Below, in pieces: positions 37,362 to 45,389 of a stretch of DNA of 64,000 nt. Positions within the stretch are counted from its first letter, which is position 1. Each line of letters opens with the position of its first letter. Under the pieces are notes generated by a model. That model saw only the letters and a list, made by a program, of their open reading frames with translations, made no database searches and had not been told where the DNA came from. This stretch comes from VXPQ01 sp964608315 (GTDB taxonomy: Bacteria; Bacteroidota; Rhodothermia; Rhodothermales; VXPQ01). Position numbers and translations under genes: made by a program. The DNA is taken from NCBI GenBank assembly GCA_964608315.1, contig CAZSNF010000005.1, forward strand, positions 87,018 through 151,017. Reading direction: 5' to 3'.

Positions 37362-38228
37362 TTACTCGGTCAGGTCGCGGTGCAATGTGGCGATCCAGTA
37401 CTCGGTGGTAATGAATCCTTCGCCCCACGAAGCCCATTCGTCGCCCAGACCCGCCTCCTGGAGTTCCTCAAGGCTGTGGCCCGCCTCGATTCCCGCCGCA
37501 ACCGCGGCCCGGGTTTCCTCGATCATGCGCAGATAGGCTTCGAGGTCGGACAGGGAGGCGGCAGGGCCATGACCCGGAATGATGCGGGTTTCGGGGTCGG
37601 CCTGATCCAGGACCGCGCGGCCCGCCGCAAGAACCCCGTCCACGGCGCCGCCGCTGTCCATATCGACGTAGGGAAAGCGCGGGTTGAAGAACGTGTCTCC
37701 CATGTGGACGACATTGGAGCCCGTGAAGAAAACAAGGGCGTCCCCGTCGGTGTGGGCATGGGGAATGTGCAGCACCTTGACCTCCTCGCCGTTGAAATGG
37801 ATGGAAAGCGCATCGGCGAAGGTGATCACCGGCCAGGCGGCTGGCGGGGCAGGCGGGACAACCCGGTCGCCGCGGTCCTGTTCGGTCGTCAGCCGGGCGC
37901 GGACATTGTGGTGGGCGATAATCGGGGTTTCCACGCCGAACACCTCGTTGCCGCCGGTGTGATCGCCGTGAAAATGGGTGTTGAGGAGGAATTTGAGTTC
38001 GCCATCGCCAAGGTCCTCAAGCAGGGCGCGAATCTGGTCGGCCATCGGGGCGAACTTGTCATCGACCATCAGGAAGCCGTCCGCCCCGACGGAAACGCCG
38101 ATATTGCCGCCTTGTCCGCTGATCATGTGGATCGATCCGGCGATATGGGATATTGGAAGGTTCCGGGCGTCCTGCGCAGAAACAGGCAGGGCTGCAAGCA
38201 ACAGCGCAAATAACAGGGATCGGGGCAT
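37362..38228 (-). CDS. Secreted metallo-beta-lactamase-fold hydrolase
   Basis: A 288-residue exported zinc hydrolase of the MBL fold. The signal peptide is MPRSLLFALLLAALPVSAQ. The metal motif HFHGDHTGGN (HxHxDH, about residues 87-96) is followed by HIPHAHTDGDALVFFTGSNV and VHMGDTFFNPRFP with the conserved Asp, and by IPGHGPAASLSD with the third His. The pattern (GGNIGVSVGADGFLMVDDKF) is that of cyclase/QH-AEP-type proteins found beside amidohydrolases, not a classical beta-lactamase. Substrate not determined. Start ATG 38228; an in-frame start at 38285 precedes a non-signal stretch. Confidence 0.86.
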   Translation of the reverse strand: MPRSLLFALLLAALPVSAQDARNLPISHIAGSIHMISGQGGNIGVSVGADGFLMVDDKFAPMADQIRALLEDLGDGELKFLLNTHFHGDHTGGNEVFGVETPIIAHHNVRARLTTEQDRGDRVVPPAPPAAWPVITFADALSIHFNGEEVKVLHIPHAHTDGDALVFFTGSNVVHMGDTFFNPRFPYVDMDSGGAVDGVLAAGRAVLDQADPETRIIPGHGPAASLSDLEAYLRMIEETRAAVAAGIEAGHSLEELQEAGLGDEWASWGEGFITTEYWIATLHRDLTE

Positions 38229-38473
38229 GGGGGAAGGGAGCCTGACGGGTAGGAGAAGATGGAAACAGGGCGGTGAATATCTCAATTATCTGCCGTGGAA
38301 GGTCTATTCAATGAGTACGGGAGGAGGGAAGGAGGGGTTCCGGGGGGCTTGGGAACTACTATTTCTTCTTTGATAGAAAAAGTGGTTCGGATCAATTGAA
38401 CATCGTTTTCGGGCTTTTAAGGTACAGGATTGCGACCTTGTTCCGATCCAACCAACCCATATGGAGGTATTTC

Positions 38474-39055
38474 ATGCCAAAATTCAAAATCAAGAATGCG
38501 GAACTCGCCGAGGCTGTATCGCAAAAACAGTACGCTTTTCCCAAGTACACATCCCAGATTATAAACCTCGCCAACCAGAATGCTCAAGGTACGCGTCCCC
38601 GGGTTGTCGGCTAGATGACCGAGTTGTTTCAGGAATTTGGAGGAAAAAGATATGAGGAATGGGATGCCTGGTACAGAAGCCAAAAACCCGAAGCGCTGGA
38701 TGATGCGACGGATCGAATCTACGCAATGGTAGAAAAGTTGCGAGCCGCTGTACAGCAGATCGACAAAGGCATGGTGCGTGAATGGGTTGAGGACCTTGTG
38801 CTGGTAAAAACCTTTATCGGCCTGTGCTTTCAGGAAGCCATCCTGAAAAGGGTTGCCGAATGCAAGGGAACTGGTTACCGGATGGCGACGACCGCGGAGG
38901 AGTCGCAAGGAATCGATGGTTTCATAGGGGCGACAGCGGTTTCCATCAAGCCTTCGACGTATGCGGTCAAGGACATGCTGCCCGAAGAAATACAGGGGGA
39001 GTTGATATTTTACGAAAAGAAAAAGAGCGGACTTGCCGTATCTTTCGATTTTTAA
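38474..39055 (+). pseudogene. MjaI-type restriction endonuclease gene interrupted by an in-frame amber codon
   Basis: The family cuts CTAG. The frame starts at ATG 38474 with GGAGG 6 nt upstream: MPKFKIKNAELAEAVSQKQY, AFPKYTSQIINLANQNAQGT, RPRVVG, then TAG at 38612-38614, and continues in the same frame with MTELFQEFGGKRYEEWDAWY, LVLVKTFIGLCFQEAILKRV, EESQGIDGFIGATAVSIKPS and YEKKKSGLAVSFDF. From memory of the family, the position of TAG is normally Gln (VVGQM), so a single CAG to TAG change has cut the protein. The frame is otherwise intact. The mutation creates a CTAG sequence. The adjacent methylase on the opposite strand is intact. Reinitiation at ATG 38615 would lack the conserved N-terminal 46 residues. 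Confidence 0.78.
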
Positions 39056-39079
39056 CTATTTAATCAGGGTGTCCTTAAA
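39056..39079. repeat. Half copy G of the dispersed palindromic repeat between the MjaI-like nuclease and methylase genes
   Basis: TTTAATCAGGGTGTCCTTAA lies between the convergent nuclease and methylase genes. Its outer TTAA provides the TAA stop of the methylase (39075-39077), and it begins 1-4 nt after the nuclease stop. Confidence 0.7.
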
Positions 39080-40226
39080 GCGGTAGTTGCGCCTGCGCAC
39101 TCTGCTTTATCAGGGGCGCATTCACCCCTCGGCGGACAGGGTTCAACTGGATGGCGGGCGGCGCGGCGGGCCGGGTCCCGGCGGCATACTCCGCCCGGAC
39201 TGTGAGGCCGTCGGTTGCGGGCGCAATGTCTATTTCGGTTATGTCATGGAATAACATATCCTGCTCCTGCGCGGTCATAACCGGAAATCCGTAATGGCGG
39301 TTCACGTATTTCGGCGGGCCGTGTTCTGCCATGCGCTGGCGAACCCAGTCCTCGTGCCAGTCCAGCCGACGACGATTGTGTTCGCCGGCGATACGCGGCG
39401 CCTCCTCCAGAAAGGCCTGTCCGACAGGGATTAAGGCGTCGTCGATCTCGACGCCAAGAGCATTGCGCGACGACGCCAGCGCCGCAACCAATGTAGTTGC
39501 GGTCCCTGCAAACGGGTCCAGCACCACATCTCCCTTGATGGAGAACATGCAAATGAGCCTGTAGGCCAGTTCGAAGGGAAATGCTCCGCTGCGCCGCCGG
39601 GTCGCCGGGTCGGTCAAGCGCTGGGCGACTCCCTTGACGTCGAACCAGACGTCGGAGAACCAAACGTTGCGTTCCTCCCAAAAGAAAGCGCTTTCCCGCC
39701 GTCGGGCTTTCTCCGCAGCCGTATCGAACTTTCTGCGCTTGCCTTTGCGCAGGACCAGGATGTATTCGTGTTCATAGGTCACGTACGCCCCTACAGGCAA
39801 CATTCCGGACCCCATGAACTTGTTGGGAGCGTTCGTTTGCTTGCGCCAGAGTATGTCGGGCAAAGCAGCGAATCCGCGCTCAAGGAAGCAATTCAGGATT
39901 CGGGAGTGATTGGAATACAGCTGGAAATCGCCATTCAGGGTTCGGGTCGCGTCGCCAATATTGATGCAGGCAAGCCCGCCCGGTTTCAAAACCCGGATGC
40001 ATTCCTCCCAGGCCGTATCGAGAATCTGGTGCATGAGGTCGAAAGCAGCCCGACCCTCTCCCTGAGCCAACCGGGGGCCGATCCGTCCGTCCTGCGCAAT
40101 GAATATATCGTCCCACATGGCCACCATCGGATACGGCGGCGAGGTGACGATCAGGTCAACCGACGCATCCGGGACTTGCTCCATCGACAGCGCAGAACCG
40201 CATATCAGTCTCGAAGTCGTTTCCAT
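39075..40226 (-). CDS. DNA methyltransferase of the MjaI-like pair (beta-class, probably N4-cytosine)
   Basis: Would protect the host at the nuclease's site. The 383-residue protein begins METTSRLICGSALSMEQVPD at ATG 40226, with AGGAGG 6 nt upstream. Motif IV TSPPYPMVAMWDD (about residues 27-39) comes before motif I DPFAGTATTLVAALASSRNA (near residue 240), the order of beta-class methylases; TSPPY is typical of N4-cytosine enzymes. The target-recognition region lies between them (ALPDILWRKQTNAPNKFMGS). It converges on the nuclease gene, 19 nt apart. The strong Shine-Dalgarno is unlike that of core genes here. The C-terminal 90 residues after motif X are of unknown use. Confidence 0.85.
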   Translation of the reverse strand: METTSRLICGSALSMEQVPDASVDLIVTSPPYPMVAMWDDIFIAQDGRIGPRLAQGEGRAAFDLMHQILDTAWEECIRVLKPGGLACINIGDATRTLNGDFQLYSNHSRILNCFLERGFAALPDILWRKQTNAPNKFMGSGMLPVGAYVTYEHEYILVLRKGKRRKFDTAAEKARRRESAFFWEERNVWFSDVWFDVKGVAQRLTDPATRRRSGAFPFELAYRLICMFSIKGDVVLDPFAGTATTLVAALASSRNALGVEIDDALIPVGQAFLEEAPRIAGEHNRRRLDWHEDWVRQRMAEHGPPKYVNRHYGFPVMTAQEQDMLFHDITEIDIAPATDGLTVRAEYAAGTRPAAPPAIQLNPVRRGVNAPLIKQSAQAQLPL

Positions 40227-40370
40227 GCCATTCCTCCTCTTGAAAGTACCGCGTTCGCAGCCTGCCCGCATATCGCTCCCCGCGTCAAGGAATGTACCGA
40301 AGACCGCGTTCCCCATTGCAAGAATTTTCGCCGCGTCTCCGTGAAAACGCCCGCCGCCCTAGGGTGAATG

Positions 40371-40428
40371 AACCGTTTGATCCAAGACCCGGAGACCCCG
40401 AGTGTCAAGTAAATGCTAAATTTGTACA
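40371..40428 (+). repeat. Second dispersed repeat, copy 2
   Basis: AACCGTTTGATCCAAGACCC, GGAGACCCCGAGTGTCAAGT and AAATGCTAAATTTGTAC align with 26531-26586. It lies at the edge of the defence genes. Confidence 0.65.
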
Positions 40429-40503
40429 GATGGACAAAGCCCTGCACGGACGCTGCATTTCCTCTGGAAAAAGGCCAATTTTCCTGTTAGGCGAACAGCC
40501 GAA

Positions 40504-40547
40504 CCTAAATTATTCAGGCTCGGAATTTTAAACTTAAATAATTTAGG
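40504..40547. promoter_or_regulatory. 11-bp perfect inverted repeat upstream of the XRE regulator
   Basis: CCTAAATTATT (40504-40514) is matched by AATAATTTAGG (40537-40547), 22 bp apart, in an AT-rich stretch about 134 bp before the regulator. It could be an operator of the C-protein-like regulator or a cruciform. Assignment rests on symmetry and position only. Confidence 0.4.
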
Positions 40548-40680
40548 CGCTCTGGTTGAGTTTGCGGTTTAAGGAGATATGCGAGGGGCGGGCAGACCAA
40601 TGAATCCGAACCGTCTCTGTGCACATTTGCGTGATGCTACTCTTGGTGTGTAGACTTATAAGTATCATGTTTAATAAACT

Positions 40681-40980
40681 ATGTCATGTATTCGCGTTTT
40701 CAGAGAGCACTACCGGAATCACGTGAGCAACACAAGACTTAGAGTTCCAAGCGCGGAATTGAGACAGATTCTTGCGGATAATATCCGCGCTTACAGAAAA
40801 TCCAGGGACATATCCCAGGAAAGATTTGCCGAAATGTGCAGTCTCCATCGGACGTATGTGGGTTCGTTGGAGAGAGGAGAAAGGAACGCCACGCTAAGTA
40901 CGCTGGAGATTCTGGCTGCGGCGCTTGGAACGGATGTCCCAAAGCTCTTGACCAGAAAAGCGTTCGAAGATGGCGACTGA
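40681..40980 (+). CDS. XRE-family HTH regulator of the second R-M locus (controller-protein-like)
   Basis: A 99-residue single-domain helix-turn-helix protein: LRQILADNIRAYRKSRDISQ, ERFAEMCSLHRTYVGSLERG, ERNATLSTLEILAAALGTDV. The S-x-Q-E and YVGSLERGERNATL pattern is typical of XRE and of R-M controller (C) proteins, which are about this size. The ATG at 40681 is used; a GTG at 40723 (VSNTRLRVPSAELRQ) would give a shorter product near the usual C-protein length. It overlaps the endonuclease gene by 11 nt, the usual arrangement for a regulator that times nuclease expression. An inverted repeat lies about 134 bp upstream. Confidence 0.82.
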   Translation: MSCIRVFREHYRNHVSNTRLRVPSAELRQILADNIRAYRKSRDISQERFAEMCSLHRTYVGSLERGERNATLSTLEILAAALGTDVPKLLTRKAFEDGD

Positions 40981-42025
40981 CGGCAATGGACCGGATTCGT
41001 ACGCCGAAGCGATTCGGCGCAGTGGTTTGACGATCTACGATCCTGTAGAGATTGGCGATCCGGAACTTTGGATTCCTGCCCCTGAAATCGAGAAACTGCT
41101 CAACGCGAAGATAACGGGCGTATCTCTTGAAGGCTTGCCGCTGCGGACCCGGTCCAAGGTTGTAAAGGAACGGATTTGTCAAGCACTCGGTTATCCGGCG
41201 CCGTCAAGTTTCAGGAAAACACAGCCCAGGTTTCCGGGCCAACGTTTTGACACGTACATCCAGAAATCCAACAATTTGCAGATTTGGAATGAGGAAATTA
41301 CCCCGCTGCGGCGCTACGTGATCATCCGGCTTGACGAGGATGACGCCATCACCAGGGTGAAGGTCGTTACGGGGAATGTCCTGGCGCAATTCGATACCAC
41401 GGGCGCACTAACTCATAAATACCAGGCCCGGCTCATTCCCGGCGAAAGCAGTGTGGAGTTAATCGCTACAGAGGACACAGAGCGTCTCCGGCACATTGTC
41501 AGGCCCGGAACCAGCCTTGATTTCATTACATCGGATCCGGTCAGTTACCCTGAAGCAGGACACTTGTTGCCAATCAAGCAGATTTTTGAAGAGTTACAAG
41601 CTCTGATCGGCGAAAGCTTTCCAGATGCGGGCCACGACCAGGAACGCAACCGGGGAGCGGCTTTGCACCGGTTGGTATGTCAGCGTTTAGGCTATGTTGA
41701 TTACCGGGACGACGGGCAATTCCCGGATATACTGCATCAACTTCTTGAAGTCAAATTGCAGACATCGCCAACCATAGACCTCGGGCTTGTGTGTCCGGAT
41801 AGCGAGGAAGTCCTTGACATACCGGAGATCAATGGCCAAAATATCCGATATAGCGACGTTCGCTACGCTCTGTTCTATGCAATGACGGACGGGCAGTGTG
41901 TTACGCTGACACACTTTTTCCTGACGCCCGGCGCCAAATTTTTCTCACGTTTTCCGCAATTCCAGGGCAATTTGTCGAACTGGAAGATACAGATTCCGCT
42001 ACCCGCCGATTTCTTCTATGACTAA
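40970..42025 (+). CDS. Putative type II restriction endonuclease of the second R-M locus
   Basis: A 351-residue protein, 11-nt overlap with the regulator. I do not recognise the exact family. A candidate PD-(D/E)xK core is FPDILHQLLEVKLQTSPTID (about residues 258-277), with D, then E-x-K, followed by LGLVCPDSEEVLDIPEI. An upstream SFPDAGHDQERNRGAALHRL could supply the acidic helix. The N-terminal 200 residues have no clear motif. Its place between a C-like regulator and an intact adenine methylase (42266-44002, convergent) supports a nuclease role. The stop TAA (42023-42025) is part of dispersed repeat H. Confidence 0.65.
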   Translation: MATDGNGPDSYAEAIRRSGLTIYDPVEIGDPELWIPAPEIEKLLNAKITGVSLEGLPLRTRSKVVKERICQALGYPAPSSFRKTQPRFPGQRFDTYIQKSNNLQIWNEEITPLRRYVIIRLDEDDAITRVKVVTGNVLAQFDTTGALTHKYQARLIPGESSVELIATEDTERLRHIVRPGTSLDFITSDPVSYPEAGHLLPIKQIFEELQALIGESFPDAGHDQERNRGAALHRLVCQRLGYVDYRDDGQFPDILHQLLEVKLQTSPTIDLGLVCPDSEEVLDIPEINGQNIRYSDVRYALFYAMTDGQCVTLTHFFLTPGAKFFSRFPQFQGNLSNWKIQIPLPADFFYD

Positions 42026-42284
42026 AGGATGCTCTGATTAAATCTGCTTCGATCAGCGCTTCACGTTCGTGCGTACGGGACATTGCGATGGCGTCGTTGA
42101 AATCAGCGATAAACGCTGCGAATTCGGTGCATGGCGGACGCCAAGCGCCCTTCGGGAGGCTGCGAGAGGCACTCTGGCTGTGTCATTCCTCATTATGTGG
42201 GACCTGCCACATTGCTTCGTCATTCCTTGCCAGCGCACCTCTCGCAGCCTCTGAACTTTGCAAATTTAATCAGAGCATCCTAAA
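42024..42284. repeat. Dispersed palindromic repeat, full copy H (beta interior, longest)
   Basis: Ends AAAGGATGCTCTGATTAA (42024-42042) and TTTAATCAGAGCATCCTAAA (42264-42283). The interior includes CTGCTTCGATCAGCGCTTCA, GTTGAAATCAGCGATAAACG, CCCTTCGGGAGGCTGCGAGA and TGCCACATTGCTTCGTCATT, shared with copies I and K. Both ends touch genes: the left supplies the endonuclease stop, the right supplies the last codons and the stop of the gamma methylase. Confidence 0.9.
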
Positions 42285-44002
42285 CCGAATGATTCCCAAA
42301 CCATGGCGTCCAGTTCCCTGTGCAGATGGACGACATCCGGGGATGCGATGTTTTCGTATATCCGCTTTGCATGAGCGACAATTTTTCCGCCAAGGATGGT
42401 TTGGGGAGCAGGAAGGGGAAATTTCTCGACATACTGGGTGATGAAACGACGACGACCCGCGTAGAGCTTGTTATGGAAGCGGTAATCGTAGAACCGCTCA
42501 ATGAACGTCGAGTTACCGACCGCCGCTGCGATCCATAACAAGTCGGTCTGTTTCGGATCCTGGCAGGTCAGCCAGTAACAGTCGCCATTGACGACGGATC
42601 CGGCCAGATCGATCCAGAACGTGGGTTCGTCGGCGATATCCCGGAAAACAAGTTTGGGACGCTGCCAGGCATTGGGGTCCTGGGGCACCCATATTTCATA
42701 CCACTCGCGACCTGCCTCGGTAACATACCGACGCCTTTCGAGCGTGGAGCGATGCATGTCGAGATATGCTTTGCTGCGGGGGTATTGCGCAAGGTCGACA
42801 GCCCAACGACGACCGTCGGAAACCTCGTGCGGATAGAGAATTCGGGTTGGTTTCTCCGCAACCAGCGGTTTGAAGCGCCGGGCAATGTGGTGCGTCGTAA
42901 GCGGCTTGAGCAATTCGGGGCGATCAGCCTCGGGCATGCTGCGCCAATCGTTGCGGACGAACACTTTATCGGCGCAGGTCTTGACGCCAACACGGATTTT
43001 GCCGATGTCGCCGAATGTGCCCCAACTATGAGATTCCACTGTGGCTAGCCAAGCGTCGGCGTCTTTGGTGGCAATCCGCCATACGCCATTGAACGTGCCG
43101 CTTGTATCCAGTTTGCCATGCCGGACATGGAAACGGCGCCCGTCGTCGATCCCGACGACGCCTTCTTCGACCAGGGCACTGAGCGGATCCGCGGCGCGCT
43201 GGCGCCCTGAATCAGCGGTTTGATAGATTGACGTGAAGGCCGGGGGCTTCGGCGTACGGCCATTCTGGTTCTCGACGAGCAAAACGGCGGGTAGCACCGC
43301 CGCATCGAATAGCTTCGTATCGCCCAGATCCCACACATGCCGGATATTGAAACGCTCCAGCAAGGCTTGTCGAACAGCAGCCCCGGACTTGGTGGTCATA
43401 AAGCGGTTGGAAACAATAATCCCGGCAATGCCCTTGGGTCCGAGCACCTGAGATATGCCCAGCATGAAGGCGTAATACATATCCACGCGACCTGACAGGC
43501 CGAACTGCCTGGCCAGAAGTTGCGCCTGTGAGGCCCCCATGATCTGGGTGCGGACATAGGGGGGATTGGCGATGATGAGATCGTAGGTTTCGGGCGCAAC
43601 GGCATTAAACAGGGTGCTTTGACTGCCGTAACCGCAGTGCTTGAGAACAAACCCGAGGAAATTATCGGGCCTGAAATGAAGGGAAACGTTCGGGAATTGC
43701 CGCTCGATTCGCGCCGTTGCCGTAGTAAGCGCCTCATGATTCGTCTCGAAGCCATGTACCTCGATAGCGAGATTTGACTGGTCGATCAAACACTCGAGTA
43801 GGCTGAGCAGCAATTCTCCATGGCCGATTGCGGGATCGAGAATGCGGACCCGGCGATGGGTTGGCAATTCGGCGGCGATCTTGACAATCTTGTCCGCAAC
43901 AAAATCGGCAAGGATTTTGGGCGTGTAGGTAGCCCCTGCGGCCTTTTCTTCGGTAGTGATTTGATAACGCTCTGCGGAGCGCAACTGACGAGCCTCACTC
44001 AT
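42266..44002 (-). CDS. N6-adenine DNA methyltransferase (gamma-class, type II)
   Basis: A 578-residue methylase with AGGAGG 8 nt before ATG 44002. An N-terminal helical part (TPKILADFVADKIVKIAAEL) leads to motif I RILDPAIGHGELLLSLLECL (about residues 52-71), then motif IV LIIANPPYVRTQIMGASQAQ (NPPY, adenine methylases) and GVIVSNRFM-like motif V/VI (GIAGIIVSNRFMTTKSGAAV). The C-terminal half (WRSMPEADRPELLKPLTTHH; YPHEVSDGRRWAVDLAQYPR) is the target-recognition domain of Eco57I/TaqI-like enzymes. The final residues GCSD and the stop come from the end of dispersed repeat H. It pairs with the endonuclease on the other side of H. Confidence 0.88.
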   Translation of the reverse strand: MSEARQLRSAERYQITTEEKAAGATYTPKILADFVADKIVKIAAELPTHRRVRILDPAIGHGELLLSLLECLIDQSNLAIEVHGFETNHEALTTATARIERQFPNVSLHFRPDNFLGFVLKHCGYGSQSTLFNAVAPETYDLIIANPPYVRTQIMGASQAQLLARQFGLSGRVDMYYAFMLGISQVLGPKGIAGIIVSNRFMTTKSGAAVRQALLERFNIRHVWDLGDTKLFDAAVLPAVLLVENQNGRTPKPPAFTSIYQTADSGRQRAADPLSALVEEGVVGIDDGRRFHVRHGKLDTSGTFNGVWRIATKDADAWLATVESHSWGTFGDIGKIRVGVKTCADKVFVRNDWRSMPEADRPELLKPLTTHHIARRFKPLVAEKPTRILYPHEVSDGRRWAVDLAQYPRSKAYLDMHRSTLERRRYVTEAGREWYEIWVPQDPNAWQRPKLVFRDIADEPTFWIDLAGSVVNGDCYWLTCQDPKQTDLLWIAAAVGNSTFIERFYDYRFHNKLYAGRRRFITQYVEKFPLPAPQTILGGKIVAHAKRIYENIASPDVVHLHRELDAMVWESFGLGCSD

Positions 44003-44127
44003 TATATCTCCTCCTGAAAGCTTTCGGCACAGAAATCGTTACGTTGCTAACAGTAATCTTTTTTTACGGCAATTGCAATGCAAATGTCGAGAAAATTTCG
44101 GAACAAGAGAGTATCAGGACACCCTCC

Positions 44128-45339
44128 TCATCCCCCGGCAAACAACCGTACAATAAATCGTTCGCCCTCTTCAATCAGGTCCGGCTCTGTCTGATTATGC
44201 TCGCGCATGCCGCGGACGATCTTTCGGGGGACGCCCATCCCCATGTGCTCCAGGTAGCCGTAGTCTCTCATCACATCTTTCAGGAGTTGATTTCGCGCAG
44301 CCCGCGTTCCCGCGCGCATACGATCCGGCGTTATGCCGTTCGGAAGTTTGCCCGGCGAGATGACTTCCATCCGATCCTCGTATACCGCCAACTCAATGTC
44401 GGTATTCGCCAGAAGATAATCCCTGTGAATCAGGGCGTTCACCACCGTCTCGCGAACCGCCTCGGCCGGATAGGTAAACCGCTCTACGCGGCGTACGCCC
44501 CCCTCAAGCGTAGCCGTTACAGAGATATTGCGCCGGACGAATTCCCATGCCTGCTCGACAAGTCCCGTTTCAAGAATATTGCCGTCCGTGCCTATGAGCG
44601 GGGTCATTGCACCGCGCAACGTCTGTCGCTCTTTGGCCGCATAATCCTTTTCCATCCCCGGAAACGCCGCCGCATCAATCCCGGCTTGCGGCAAAAATCG
44701 ATTTGGCGCCTTTCCAAAGAGTAACATCCCCGAAAGGCTCACCCCTTCTTCAACCATGATCTCCGTGTTGACCAGAAGGGTTCGCCACCCCTGCATATCG
44801 GCGCTTTCCGGTGCGCTCTGCTGACGAACCCGCCCAAAGTAATCCCGGAGCCTGCGAAAATCCAGATCGTCCATGGACGTGCCGGAAACAGGGCGGAGAT
44901 CGGCGCGAAACGCGCCACGCTGCTGGAATAATCGACTTAGCTCCTCCGACGTAGACTCCCGGCTTTGCGAGCCCACCCGAATATAATAGGTGTTTCTGTT
45001 ATTGTGCCATTGGCTATGCACATTAGCGCCGCGCGACGCCCGAACCACGGCCACATCCTTCCCGGGTTCTACATCCATGATCGTTTGAAAAGACGGAATA
45101 ATAGCCGGCCGAATCTTGTCCCGGCAGGCAGTCATCACCCACTCTTCAAGGTTATCCCGCGTCAGGCCGGAGATGGTCCCGTCGTCCTCCACGCCCAGCA
45201 ACACCATGCCGCCCTCAAAGTTCGAAAAAGCCACTAATTCCCTGGCAAGTTGGTGGTTTTGCAGGCCATCCCGCTTGAATTCGACAGCGGAGTTCTCGCC
45301 GTTGGCGATAATTTCCACAAGATCCGTTTTCGTAATCAT
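44128..45339 (-). CDS. AlbA_2 (Schlafen-type) domain protein with a GHKL-like ATPase C-terminus
   Basis: A 403-residue protein of the family often called ATP-binding or RecG-like in annotations. The N-terminal AlbA_2 domain reads ENSAVEFKRDGLQNHQLARE, LVAFSNFEGGMVLLGVEDDG and NTYYIRVGSQSRESTSEELS (residues 15-130). The C-terminal HATPase-like part has PAEAVRETVVNALIHRDYLL, ELAVYEDRMEVISPGKLPNG and YLEHMGMGVPRKIVRGMREH. Such proteins are widespread in defence islands, and this one sits next to two R-M systems; direct function is not known. ATG 45339 is preferred to the TTG at 45345. Confidence 0.82.
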   Translation of the reverse strand: MITKTDLVEIIANGENSAVEFKRDGLQNHQLARELVAFSNFEGGMVLLGVEDDGTISGLTRDNLEEWVMTACRDKIRPAIIPSFQTIMDVEPGKDVAVVRASRGANVHSQWHNNRNTYYIRVGSQSRESTSEELSRLFQQRGAFRADLRPVSGTSMDDLDFRRLRDYFGRVRQQSAPESADMQGWRTLLVNTEIMVEEGVSLSGMLLFGKAPNRFLPQAGIDAAAFPGMEKDYAAKERQTLRGAMTPLIGTDGNILETGLVEQAWEFVRRNISVTATLEGGVRRVERFTYPAEAVRETVVNALIHRDYLLANTDIELAVYEDRMEVISPGKLPNGITPDRMRAGTRAARNQLLKDVMRDYGYLEHMGMGVPRKIVRGMREHNQTEPDLIEEGERFIVRLFAGG

Positions 45340-45389
45340 ACGCAAAACCTGTACCTGGTGCGGCGCATTTCAAATTTCCCCCATCCCCC

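Noticed and set aside
42053..42238. Small frame in the beta-type repeat (MTKQCGR.HIMRNDTA) as a conserved gene
   Set aside because: It recurs in copies H and I, but only where the DNA itself is conserved; it differs in length between copies and has no ribosome binding site.
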